Part shown: one piece after another, positions 15,301 through 23,209 of the stretch | Numbering within the stretch: the stretch's first letter is position 1 | How the letters are laid out: each line of letters starts with the position of its first letter | Source of the DNA: Klebsiella pneumoniae | GTDB lineage: Bacteria > Pseudomonadota > Gammaproteobacteria > Ga0077536 | Assembly: GCA_945861225.1 (NCBI GenBank) | Contig: CAMATU010000007.1 | Location: 1-41,082 of the forward strand | Direction: 5' to 3' | Length of the DNA stretch: 41,082 nt | The notes under the pieces: model-generated | The model's database searches: none | What the model was told of the DNA's origin: nothing | Seen by the model: the letters and a program-made list of their open reading frames with translations, nothing else | Program-made: the position numbers and the translations under genes

Positions 15301-15820
15301 CACCCAAAGCGGCGTCGCGGGCGTGAGTGCGGAAATCCGAATCGGTATCTCAAATACCAAGAATCTCGGTGTCGAGGCATGGGCCCCGATGATGCTGGCG
15401 TACCTGGCTGAAGCCCTTACGTTGGAAGCAGATTTCGCGGCCGCCGAGGCGACGCTCGGCGAAGCCATCGCGACTGCGGAACGTAATCACGAGCGCTACT
15501 ACGACGCCGAACTCTATCGCCTGCGTGGTGAAGTGATTCTGAGGCAGCACCCCGATCCGGCTTCGGTCGAAACACAAAACGCGGAAGTTCATTTTGAACA
15601 CGCGATTCAGATCGCGCAGCAACAAGCGGCGAAAGCGTGGGAATTGCGCGCGACCATGAGCTTGGCCAAGCTCTGGATGCGACAGGGACGGTCTCTCGAG
15701 GCGCATGCGCGATTGGCAGCGGTGTATGCGTGGTTCACCGAAGGCTTGGCGACCAAAGACTTGCAGGAAGCCAAGGCCTTGCTTGAGGCGCTCTCGACTG
15801 CCCGACCTGTGAAAACCTGA
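12374..15820 (+). CDS. Class III adenylate/guanylate cyclase with zinc ribbons, ATPase and TPR-like region
   Basis: A 1148-residue signalling protein. Residues 1-50 hold two zinc ribbons (CSAC, CEEC, CANC, CLKC). Residues 92-275 are the cyclase domain: the two metal-binding aspartates are Asp101 (FADLKGST) and Asp145 (GDGILALFGAP), and the transition-state pair is Asn223/Arg227 (INLAARME). An AAA_16-type ATPase follows, with Walker A GEPGMGKS (323-330) and Walker B near LVLIFEDLHWID (about 450). The C-terminal half from about residue 690 is helical and TPR-like. This architecture is common in soil proteobacteria and actinobacteria. It would make cAMP (or cGMP) in the cytoplasm under control of nucleotide and partner binding. 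ATG 12374 has no clear ribosome site. It ends at hairpins facing a convergent gene. Confidence 0.93.
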   Translation: MKCSACQHYNEAVAVFCEECGSKLILACANCGTELKPTAKFCLKCGTPTATTSSVAQPSPRRIADYTPTHLVERIRSQQIAMEARGAPEGERKTITALFADLKGSTALLEGLDPEEARAIIDPALQIMMDSVHRYEGYVAQALGDGILALFGAPLAHEDHAQRAVFAALRMQDELRRYSDEVRLKQGSSLAMRVGLNTGEVVVRSIRKDDLHTDYVPIGHSINLAARMEQIAAPGSILITAYTQKLVEGYFALKALGEAAIKGVEKPLAVYEVTGVGQLRTRLQIAARRGLTRFVGRQQELSQMQQALEHARAGRGQVIGIMGEPGMGKSRLVHEFKLNAGGFAVFEAYSASHGKASPYLPITELLKGYFQIQVQDDDRTRREKVIGKILGLDRNLEDVLPYYFALLNIDDPASPLPQMDPQTRRRRTFEALKRATLRASLEQPLVLIFEDLHWIDSETQGFLDNLVESLASARILLLTNYRPEYRQEWGSKSYCTQLRLAPFGKIEAEEFLGILLGEPADAGLTTKLKDLRQWILQRTEGTPFFMEEIVQELFEQRVLQRESAGKVLFVAPTVEVLHVPTTVQGVLAARIDRLGIDEKQLLQQLAVIGREFPLSLARAVVGTNDDTLLPLLAALQGREFLYEQPAFPEVEFIFKHALTQEVAYNSLLQERRKAIHEKAAQAIESAYQSEIEDHYGDLAHHYSRSGNAEKAITYLRLAGAQASQRAQSGEAVNYFSSALLLLQSGSNRVERAREELALQMELAGQLMTVKSITAPEVGAVLLEAHQLSEQVGTPFEQCLVLIGLRTFHATRGENRRAMELATRLLDTALSIDVPELVCHGHVALSLSKLSAGSPRQGHEHAAAGLALYDPLRDRNQTSRFGFDTAVACYNFDSIALWMSGYPDQARRQITQSLVLVEQLGYPFMTGFALIYQSQLCVLSRDTVLGEQCTGAVVALADEFNFPDWFAFGTILRSAVLTQSGVAGVSAEIRIGISNTKNLGVEAWAPMMLAYLAEALTLEADFAAAEATLGEAIATAERNHERYYDAELYRLRGEVILRQHPDPASVETQNAEVHFEHAIQIAQQQAAKAWELRATMSLAKLWMRQGRSLEAHARLAAVYAWFTEGLATKDLQEAKALLEALSTARPVKT

Positions 15821-15866
15821 CCCGACGTGCGCTCCAGTCGGGTCGGTGGGAAACCCCTACCGACCC
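15821..15866. terminator. Hairpins between convergent genes
   Basis: Right after the cyclase stop, CCCGAC (15821-15826) can pair with GTCGGG (15837-15842). An overlapping stronger stem GGGTCGGT / ACCGACCC (15840-15847, 15859-15866) is perfect over 8 bp. The two structures compete. No T-run is present in either direction. The position between convergent genes suggests a bidirectional stop or mRNA-end structure. Confidence 0.45.
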
Positions 15867-15938
15867 GCAGCGCGCTTCGACATCCCGCTAATCGAGAACG
15901 AATGCCCGGCCGGCTATCGTCTCGCAGTTAATCCTGGG

Positions 15939-18029
15939 TTAAAGCTTGGCGTTCTTCGCAGCCGCGGCCTGTCGCCGCAGATAATGCTGAATCGCGATCA
16001 GGTCCTTGTCCGTGAGTTCCTTAAACGGTGGCATGCCCTGCGCCTGACGACTGCCATTGATCACGACATCGTGGAACGCTTCGAGGAACAGTGGGACCTG
16101 AGAGGCACGCAGATCCGGCGCATAGCCCCCGGACACCCCGGCACCGCCATGGCAGAACGCGCAGTTGCGAACGTAGGTGTTGTGCCCCTGTTCGGCGACC
16201 AGTGGATCGACTTTGAAGTCTTCCTTGACCACCGGCTGGGGCATCTGCGGCGGCGGCATTGGCGGTAGCTGAACCTTGCTGTCGAGCGCAAAGGTCAATA
16301 ACCGGCGGGGATGCTGACCATAGCCCCAGCCATGCTGATAGGTGACCGTGCCGCCGAACGACGTGCCCGCACCGCCCCAACCGACCAGCAACGAGACGAA
16401 CTGCTTGCCATCAACACTGTAAGTGATCGGCGCGCCGGAGATGCCGAGTCCGGTGTCGAAGGACCACAGCGACTTGCCGGTCTGCGCGTCATACGCGAAG
16501 AACTTGCCATCGGTGCGGCCCTGGAACACGAGGTTCCCGGCGGTGGTCAACGTGCCGGGATTCCAGATGCCGGGCAGATCGACCTTCCACACCTGCTGCT
16601 GCTTCACCGGATCCCACGCGATCAGCCACGACGCATCGCTCTTCACCGGCAGTTCGTCGCCTTTTTCGAAACGCATCGCCACGTCGAATTGAAAATCCGT
16701 GGCCTGCCAACCGATCGCATCCATGCCCTTGTCGTTGAACCAGCCGGACATCTCCATGGTCGGGATGTACACCAGCCCGGTGTCTTTGTTGTAGGACATG
16801 GCATGCCAGTTGTGCACGCCGAACGCACTCGGGTAGACGGTTTCCTCGCCGTCCTCGAAGCGCGCGCCCGGGATCTCGACTGGCCGCCCGGTCTTCAGAT
16901 CGATGTGATCGGCCCAGGTGACCTTGCCGATCTTTTCGGCCGACAGCAGCTTGCCGGTGGCGCGATCGATCACATAGAAGAAGCCGTTCTTGGGCGCATG
17001 CATCAGCGCCTTCACCGGCTTGCCGTCGATGTTCAGATCGGCCAGCACGATATCCATGTTCGAGTTGTAGTCCCAGGTCTCGCCGGGTGTCGTCTGGTAA
17101 TGCCAAATGTACTCGCCGGTATCGGCATCGAGCGCGACCACCGAGCACAGGAACAGGTTGTCACCACCACCGGGACTGCGGGCCTTCTGGTTCCACGGCG
17201 ACCCGTTGCCGGTGCCGATGTACACCCGATTGAATTCGGGATCGTAGGTCAGTCCGTTCCAGGTCTGGCCGCCGCCGCCGTGCTTCCACCACTCACCTTT
17301 CCAGGTCTTCGCGGCCATCTCCATCGCCTTGTTCTCGAAGCCATCGGCAGGATTGCCGGGCACGATATAGAAGCGCCAGGCCTGCTTGCCCGTTGCGGTG
17401 TCGTAAGCCGTGACGTAGCCGCGCGCGGAGCCCTGCTCGGTACCGCCATTGCCGATCAGCACCTTGTCTTTGAACACGCGGGGCGCACCGTTGATATAGA
17501 GCGGCTTGGCCGGATCAGTGGTCTGTACGCTCCACACTTCCTGGCCGGTCTGCGCGTCGACCGCAATCATGCGCCCGTCCCCGGTGGCGACGAACAGGCG
17601 CCCCTTCCAGAATGCCGCCCCGCGATTCGTGTCCCAGAAGATCCGCGCGCGCGAACCGGCAATTTCGAGCACGTTCGGATCGTACGTCCAGAGGTGCTTG
17701 CGGGTGCGCAAGTCGACGGCCTCGATGGTGCTCCAGCTGCCGGTGAAATACATGACACCATCGACGACGAGCGGCGTCGACAACAGCGAACGGTGCTGCT
17801 TCGGAAATTCCATGAACCAGTCGAGACCGAGCTTGGCGACGGTCTTGTCGTTGATGTCGGTCAGCGGGCTGTAGCGTTGCTCGCTGTAGGTCCGGCCATA
17901 AGAAAGCCAGTTCGCCGCCTGCGCCTCGTCGCCAATCGCCTTGCCGTCGACCAGCGTCTCGGCCTGCACCGCGCCGCTGAGCGCCAGTGCGCATACCCAT
18001 CCCCAGATTTTTTGCTTACTCACTCGCAT
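15939..18029 (-). CDS. PQQ-dependent quinohaemoprotein alcohol dehydrogenase
   Basis: A 696-residue periplasmic enzyme: signal peptide 1-23 (ending VQA), eight-bladed PQQ propeller, and a C-terminal cytochrome c domain with Cys623-Cys626-His627 (NCAFCH) and likely axial Met666 (GMPPF). Calcium ligands fit Glu198 (NGGTEQG), Asn275 (GTGNGSPWN) and the catalytic Asp320 (ETWDYN). The residue two after Asp320 is Asn322, not the Asp that marks lanthanide enzymes. The vicinal Cys-Cys near the cofactor of methanol and ethanol dehydrogenases is absent: the matching region reads ARIFWDTNRG. It oxidises an alcohol and passes electrons through haem c to the respiratory chain. The ribosome site is GGGGAGGGG. 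The monooxygenase gene lies 111 bases upstream on the same strand. Confidence 0.94.
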   Translation of the reverse strand: MRVSKQKIWGWVCALALSGAVQAETLVDGKAIGDEAQAANWLSYGRTYSEQRYSPLTDINDKTVAKLGLDWFMEFPKQHRSLLSTPLVVDGVMYFTGSWSTIEAVDLRTRKHLWTYDPNVLEIAGSRARIFWDTNRGAAFWKGRLFVATGDGRMIAVDAQTGQEVWSVQTTDPAKPLYINGAPRVFKDKVLIGNGGTEQGSARGYVTAYDTATGKQAWRFYIVPGNPADGFENKAMEMAAKTWKGEWWKHGGGGQTWNGLTYDPEFNRVYIGTGNGSPWNQKARSPGGGDNLFLCSVVALDADTGEYIWHYQTTPGETWDYNSNMDIVLADLNIDGKPVKALMHAPKNGFFYVIDRATGKLLSAEKIGKVTWADHIDLKTGRPVEIPGARFEDGEETVYPSAFGVHNWHAMSYNKDTGLVYIPTMEMSGWFNDKGMDAIGWQATDFQFDVAMRFEKGDELPVKSDASWLIAWDPVKQQQVWKVDLPGIWNPGTLTTAGNLVFQGRTDGKFFAYDAQTGKSLWSFDTGLGISGAPITYSVDGKQFVSLLVGWGGAGTSFGGTVTYQHGWGYGQHPRRLLTFALDSKVQLPPMPPPQMPQPVVKEDFKVDPLVAEQGHNTYVRNCAFCHGGAGVSGGYAPDLRASQVPLFLEAFHDVVINGSRQAQGMPPFKELTDKDLIAIQHYLRRQAAAAKNAKL

Positions 18030-18140
18030 ATCCCCTCCCCGCCGGGTTGCCGGCCTTGCTCGTTTTCGTGACTTTAGTGAGACCTCGCCCAGGTCGGTAG
18101 CGGGCGGGGCTCGATGTTGCCGCTGAGTGTAGACCAGGCT

Positions 18141-19118
18141 TCAGGTTAACCCCTGCGCCGCCGCCGCAAACGCTTCCAGCTCGCGCGGGATATCCGGCCC
18201 CGCTGGCTGATAGGCGATCTCGGTCGCGCCGCCTGCGGCGAGTGTCTGCAGGCGATCGCGCCAGGCGGCGCGGTCCCTGATCAAGCCGTGGCTCGCGAGC
18301 AGTTCGCCGCTGATGTAGGGCCGGTCCCGTGCGTTCACGCCGACGAGGTGCCCGTCGTGCATCTCGAGATGGCGCGTCCGTTGCGGCACCTGCGCGTACG
18401 CCCGCTGCCATGCCTCGCCTTCGGGAATGTGCGCGAGCGTGCCGTGCTCCAATGCGTAGTGAAACATCACGGCGCCGCCGTGCCCCGCGGCGGCAAGCGC
18501 ACGCGGCGATCCGACCGCCTCGCCGGCATCGAGTACCGTGCCCATGATGAGCACCACACTCCAGTCAAAACCTTGAATCGGTTCGAAGGCGCCGAACACG
18601 CCCTGCCCCAGTTCCTGCGCGACGGCGATCCCTTTGGGGCCTGCAGCCGCGATCACGAACGGCACCTCGATCGGTCGCTGTGCGCCATAACCCGGCCAGT
18701 GCAGCATGCGCGCCACGCCACCCTCCCATTCGATTTCCTCGCCGCGCAGAAGCCCGCGCAGCGCGCGCAGGTAATCGGCGACGTAGCTCCACTTGAGTGG
18801 CCGCCGCCCCATGCTCACGCAGCCGGTGAAGCCGGAGCCGACCCCTACCGTCACACGCGCCGCGCCAGCCGCCGAGACCAAGGTCGCAACCGCCGCGGCA
18901 GTCGTCATCGGGTGTCGCAGGTGCGGCACGAGGACGCCGGTGCCGAGTCCGATGCGCTGAGTCCGATCGGCGGCGCGGCACAGCTGAACCCACACATCCG
19001 GATACAGCGCCGGCGAATCGTAGAACCACGCGCGTGAATACCCGAGCGACTCGGCGATACGGGCGTGCTCGTGGCTGTCGAGTGAAGTCGCGAAAGCACA
19101 GGAAAGTGAAAGCGCCAT
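18141..19118 (-). CDS. LLM-class flavin-dependent oxidoreductase
   Basis: About 325 residues from ATG 19118 (GGAGGA upstream); the longer frame to 19184 lacks a start signal. SLDSHEHARIAESLGYSRAWFYDS, the IGLGTGVLVPHLRHPMTTAAAVATL block and the VTVGVGSGFTG strand are typical of the F420/FMN luciferase-like fold, TIGR03842-like in style. IAAAGPKGIAVAQELGQGVFGA is the phosphate-binding strand region. The cofactor (F420 or FMN) cannot be decided. It is transcribed with the PQQ alcohol dehydrogenase gene and is divergent from the phosphotransferase gene, with 261 bases between, so shared regulation is possible. Confidence 0.88.
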   Translation of the reverse strand: MALSLSCAFATSLDSHEHARIAESLGYSRAWFYDSPALYPDVWVQLCRAADRTQRIGLGTGVLVPHLRHPMTTAAAVATLVSAAGAARVTVGVGSGFTGCVSMGRRPLKWSYVADYLRALRGLLRGEEIEWEGGVARMLHWPGYGAQRPIEVPFVIAAAGPKGIAVAQELGQGVFGAFEPIQGFDWSVVLIMGTVLDAGEAVGSPRALAAAGHGGAVMFHYALEHGTLAHIPEGEAWQRAYAQVPQRTRHLEMHDGHLVGVNARDRPYISGELLASHGLIRDRAAWRDRLQTLAAGGATEIAYQPAGPDIPRELEAFAAAAQGLT

Positions 19119-19379
19119 GTCGGATCCTCCGTTTGCACTGCAGCGTGGGTGAGGCACGGATTCTAACGCGGGATGCGTGCGCAATGGCCAACTTCGGAAA
19201 CGACGCCGGAACTGTCGCGTCCGGTGACGGCACGCACGCGCAGCGCTACTGCAGGATCACTGCGTTCGCGGATTGACATCTCCAGGCCGTTCGGCAACGC
19301 TGCGGGCACACCCCGCTCCAGTCCATCGCACCGCTCCACCCGGCTTCGCCGGTCGGCGGGTTCCCACAAGGAGTCGCTG

Positions 19380-22091
19380 ATGTCTCTTGTGCTCAGGTTC
19401 GACGATGCACTCGCTACCGACATCCGCATCGTCGGCGGCAAGGCCTCCAGTTTGGGACGTCTGGTCGCCTTCGGCTTTGCAGTGCCGCCCGGTTTCAGCG
19501 TCAGCACAGAGGCCCACAGCCAGTTCCTGCGTAGTGGGGATCTCGCACACCACATTCACGAGCTGCTCAAAGACCTCGACGCCAGCGATGCCACTGAACT
19601 CGCGGCACGCACGGCGCGGATTCGGCAGCTGATCGAAACCACTGACATCCCGCCTGCTATCACGGCAGCAATCCGCGCTTCTTATGCGCAGCTCGGGAAC
19701 GACATGAACGTCGCGGTGCGATCTTCGGGCACGGCGGAGGATCTCGCCCAGGCCTCGTTCGCCGGCATGTATGACACCTATCTCGACGTGCGCGGTGCGG
19801 ACGACGTTGTCGCGGCGGTGCGCCGCTGCTGGGCGTCGATGTGGACGGCCCGTGTCACCGCCTACCGCCATCAGCTCGGCTTCGACGGCGAGGCGGAACG
19901 TCTTGCGGTGGTCGTGCAGGAGATGGTCGAACCGACCGCCGCGGGTGTGATGTTCACCGCGAATCCGCTGTCCGCGCGCACGAATGAGATCGTCCTCAAT
20001 GCGAGTTGGGGACTCGGCGAGGGGGTGGTCTCCGGCATCCTGAATCCGGATACCTTCCTGCTCGATCGCGACACGCTCGGCATCAAGTCGCGCGAAATCG
20101 GCGGCAAGGAGAAGAAGATCATTCGTGATCCGCTCACCGGTCACGGCACGCTCGAGCAGATCACCACCGCGACGGAACGCGCCTCCGCCTCGCTCACCGA
20201 TGCGCAGGCGCGAACGCTCGCCGGAATCGGCCGCGACATCATGCAGCGCTACCAGGGTCTGCCCCAGGACATCGAATGGGCGCGCCGCGACGATGCGTTC
20301 TACATCCTGCAGGCCCGCCCAGTCACCGGCGTGGAATTCACATGGGACGAAGATGTCGACGGCTGGCAGCCGGCCGCCGAAGAACCGGACACCACCTGGA
20401 CCTACACCTGGTCCGAGATGTACTGGACGGGTGGCATCTCGCCGCTCTTCTATTCCTGCCGCGCCTACGAATGCTGCCTGAACTATTCGCGTTTCGCGGA
20501 ACTCTTCGGCTTCCAGGACATCACGCGCGTGCGTTGGCACAAGTACCGCCGCGCCACCGCGTACTTCAATGCGAATGCCGAACGTTCGTGGCTGACGCAG
20601 CAATGGCCCGGGCAGTTGCGCGACCTGACGAACATCCCGCCAGTGTGGCACCAGGAGTTCATTGCCAAACCGATCTCGAAGTGGGGACTGCTGCGCATGT
20701 GGCTACGCGTGCATCTGCTGCAGCCGCAGTTCGGCGTGACGCGCTGGTTCGCGACCACCTACGACTACCTCGACCACCGCACGACTGATGCGGACGGGTA
20801 CAGCGTGGACGCGCTGGGCCGCATGACGCTGGAAGAACTCGTCAAAGAGGCGGAAGTTCGCGTCGCCTTCGTCGACGAATGGTACAAAACGCTGTGGCCG
20901 CCGTTCTTCTTCTATGCGACCGGCGCGCTCGGCGGCCTCGCCAAGCTGCTGCAGTCCTGGTGTCCCGACGCCGGCGTCACCGCCTTCCAGGATCTGATCT
21001 GCGGAATCCCCGGCAACCAGGCCGCATTGGAAGGCGAAGCGCTGTTCGAACTCGCTGAGCGCCTGCGCGACGATACGCCCCTGCGGCAACTGTTCGAGGC
21101 GCATCCGAAGGCGGAGTTTTTCGCCGCGGTTCGGCGCAGCGACAACGCGGCAGCGCTTGCCTTCAGCGCGGCCTACGACGAATTCATCCTCACGCACGGT
21201 CATCGCGGTCATCAGGATCGGGACTTCTACTACGACCGCCGGGTCGAGAACCCGGCGCTGGACTACGACGCCCTGCGCCAGCTGCTGAACACCGACAACC
21301 CTGTTCATCCCGCAGTACTGATGGACAAACTCGTGCGGCGCCGGGAGGCCGTGACGGCAGAAATCTGCGCGAAACTCCGCGCACAGTCGTTCGGTGGGAT
21401 GCGCGAGAAAATTTTCCGGTTCGTGGCCAACTACTGCCTGCGCTTCCTGAAGTATCGCGACGACGAACGTCATTACCTCGATCGACTCACCTACGGCAAG
21501 AAGAAAGTCTTCCTCGAAATCGGGCGCCGCATGCTCGCGCAAGGCCTGCTCGAAGAACCAGACGACTTCTGGTTCCTCGCGCGACACGAGTTGTACGACT
21601 ACCTTCAAGGCCGCGCACCGGGTGCGCTGTGCAAGGCCAAGATGGCCACGCGCAAGAAAGTATTCCATCGGCGCAACGCGCGGCTGGAGCCGACGCCAAC
21701 CTGGATCCGCAACGACCTGCCCGTGGATCTCTCCAGCACCTCGCCGAGCACCGAGGAGCTCCCCCAAGGCACCCTGGTCGGCATCGCGACGAGCTATGGC
21801 GTCGCGACCGGCATCTCGCGCATCGTGCCGCAGCTCGATCAAATCGGACGCGTGCAGAACGGCGATATCCTGGTTTGCAACAGCACCGATCCCGGATGGA
21901 TGTCGGTGTTCCCGAAAATTCGCGGCCTTGTGCTCGAGACCGGCGGCATGCTCGCGCACGGCGCGTGCCTGTCGCGCGAGTACGGCATTCCCGCAGTTCA
22001 GGTCCGCGACGCGATGCGGCAGGTGCCGGACGCGGTGTCGATCACGGTCGATGGCAACGCGGCGCGCGTGTATCCCGCGCTAGCGAGCTAA
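19380..22091 (+). CDS. PEP-synthase-like dikinase/phosphotransferase of unknown acceptor
   Basis: A 903-residue protein from ATG 19380 (AAGGAG 7 bases upstream). Residues 1-320 are the ATP-grasp PPDK N-terminal domain: VGGKASSLGRL, VAVRSSGTAEDLAQASFAGMY, VQEMVEPTAAGVMFTANP, NASWGLGEGVVSG and QDIEWARRDDAFYILQARPVT. Residues about 330-780 are a special central domain with many aromatic residues. Residues about 790-900 are the swivelling His domain, with the phospho-accepting His860 in GGMLAHGACLSREYGIPAV. The C-terminal PEP/pyruvate barrel of true PEP synthase is missing. That makes it like rifampin phosphotransferase (about 865 residues), which moves the beta-phosphate of ATP to a hydroxyl group. 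The acceptor is likely set by the central domain. An aldolase gene follows 4 bases later. Confidence 0.88.
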   Translation: MSLVLRFDDALATDIRIVGGKASSLGRLVAFGFAVPPGFSVSTEAHSQFLRSGDLAHHIHELLKDLDASDATELAARTARIRQLIETTDIPPAITAAIRASYAQLGNDMNVAVRSSGTAEDLAQASFAGMYDTYLDVRGADDVVAAVRRCWASMWTARVTAYRHQLGFDGEAERLAVVVQEMVEPTAAGVMFTANPLSARTNEIVLNASWGLGEGVVSGILNPDTFLLDRDTLGIKSREIGGKEKKIIRDPLTGHGTLEQITTATERASASLTDAQARTLAGIGRDIMQRYQGLPQDIEWARRDDAFYILQARPVTGVEFTWDEDVDGWQPAAEEPDTTWTYTWSEMYWTGGISPLFYSCRAYECCLNYSRFAELFGFQDITRVRWHKYRRATAYFNANAERSWLTQQWPGQLRDLTNIPPVWHQEFIAKPISKWGLLRMWLRVHLLQPQFGVTRWFATTYDYLDHRTTDADGYSVDALGRMTLEELVKEAEVRVAFVDEWYKTLWPPFFFYATGALGGLAKLLQSWCPDAGVTAFQDLICGIPGNQAALEGEALFELAERLRDDTPLRQLFEAHPKAEFFAAVRRSDNAAALAFSAAYDEFILTHGHRGHQDRDFYYDRRVENPALDYDALRQLLNTDNPVHPAVLMDKLVRRREAVTAEICAKLRAQSFGGMREKIFRFVANYCLRFLKYRDDERHYLDRLTYGKKKVFLEIGRRMLAQGLLEEPDDFWFLARHELYDYLQGRAPGALCKAKMATRKKVFHRRNARLEPTPTWIRNDLPVDLSSTSPSTEELPQGTLVGIATSYGVATGISRIVPQLDQIGRVQNGDILVCNSTDPGWMSVFPKIRGLVLETGGMLAHGACLSREYGIPAVQVRDAMRQVPDAVSITVDGNAARVYPALAS

Positions 22092-22095
22092 GCCG

Positions 22096-22923
22096 ATGTA
22101 CACGAGTACTCGGCCAGTACGTCTCAACCGTCTGTTCGGCGCCGATGGCCGCTGCGCGATCCTGTCGTTCGATCACGGACTGTTCGGCGAACCCTCCTGG
22201 CTCGGTGGGCTGTGGGATCTGCCCACGATCATCCGCGCGCACGCGGCAGCCGGACCGGACGGCATGACGTTACCCACTGGCGGCGCGCGGCACCTGCAGG
22301 CCATCTCTGATCGCCACAAGCCCGCGCTGCTGATGCGCGCCGACACCACCAATGCCTATCTAGGGAGTCATCCCGAGGTGCTCTACGATCTCCCGCTCGC
22401 GCAAATCGTGCGGCGCGCGGTCAGCCTCGACGCGGTGTGCGTGGTGTCTTCGCTGCTGACCTTCCCGGGCCATGCAGCACTCACGCGCGACTGTTGCGTG
22501 AACCTCGACGCGCTGCGCAGCGAATGTGATGCCCTCGGCATGCCGCTGATGATCGAAATCCTGGCGATGACCGACAACGCCGGGGTGCCGCTGGTAGAGA
22601 CGAGCGTGGATGCAATCGCGCCGCTGGTGCGGCTTGCGATGGAACTGGGCGCGGATGTGATCAAGGCGGATCCGACAGAGCCGGTGGAAGATTTCCGTCA
22701 GCTGGTTGACGTCGCAGGGGGAATTCCCGTGCTCGCCAGCGGCGGCATCAAGGCCCCCGACCCGGTGATCCTCGCGCGCACTGCGGCACTGATGAAAGCC
22801 GGCGCGGGCGGAATCGCCTACGGTCGCAATGTGATGTGGGCCGAGCGGCCGACGGCGATGACGCGCGCGCTGGTGCAGATCGTGCACGCTGACGCGCCGC
22901 TCGATCTCGCGACAATCTACTGA
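22096..22923 (+). CDS. Class I (Schiff-base) aldolase, DeoC/FbaB/LsrF family
   Basis: A 275-residue TIM-barrel aldolase. FDHGLFGEPSW near residue 25 matches the DhnA/FbaB start (SFDHG). The Schiff-base lysine is Lys190 in GADVIKADPTEP. PVLASGGIKAPDP and AGAGGIAYGRNVMW form the phosphate-binding strands 7 and 8. The phosphate site suggests a phosphorylated substrate, as for fructose-bisphosphate or LsrF (phospho-AI-2). The gene starts 4 bases after the phosphotransferase stop, so one operon, and a kinase-then-aldolase order makes sense. Exact substrate unknown. It ends convergent to the giant surface protein gene. Confidence 0.9.
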   Translation: MYTSTRPVRLNRLFGADGRCAILSFDHGLFGEPSWLGGLWDLPTIIRAHAAAGPDGMTLPTGGARHLQAISDRHKPALLMRADTTNAYLGSHPEVLYDLPLAQIVRRAVSLDAVCVVSSLLTFPGHAALTRDCCVNLDALRSECDALGMPLMIEILAMTDNAGVPLVETSVDAIAPLVRLAMELGADVIKADPTEPVEDFRQLVDVAGGIPVLASGGIKAPDPVILARTAALMKAGAGGIAYGRNVMWAERPTAMTRALVQIVHADAPLDLATIY

Positions 22924-23160
22924 CTGAGCAGGCTAACCCACCAGCCGCCGACTCTCACGCCGCGCGGCGCTACCAGCGCTCAGGCTTCGAGCGCGGCCGC
23001 GTAGTCGCTCCAACCGGTGGCCTGCGTGCGTCCCAGCATTGCGCGCTTCCGCGAGATCGCGCGCCTGACCCGCGCGATCACTGCGTGACGCAACGAGGCC
23101 GGCGCATTCGAGCAGCAGCAGCGACCTGAGGCCCTTGCCGTTGACCCGTACCGAGTCCGC

Positions 23161-23183
23161 GGGGACAGTTTATTAGTCGTCCC
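23161..23183. repeat. Half-site of the GGGGACAGTTTA element
   Basis: GGGGACAGTTTATTAG followed by TCGTCCC copies the left end of the element at 12199-12285 (GGGGACAGTTTACTG). No inverse partner is visible within about 300 bases. It is probably an eroded or one-ended remnant, 27 bases past the stop of the surface-protein gene. The rest of the 22924-23209 gap shows no gene. Confidence 0.45.
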
Positions 23184-23209
23184 TTGAACCTGGAAACGGC
23201 GCTCCAATC

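Noticed and set aside
16311..18071. 586-codon plus-strand open frame
   Set aside because: Antisense to the PQQ alcohol dehydrogenase; composition is His/Arg/Ala-rich with no domain.
19257..20651. 464-codon minus-strand open frame (and 20703-21959)
   Set aside because: Opposite strand shadows of the phosphotransferase gene.
22980..23207. 75-codon minus-strand ORF upstream of the half-element
   Set aside because: Ends with a plausible segment (GWSDYAAALEA), but has no ribosome site, crosses the GGGGACAGTTTA half-site and resembles no family I know.
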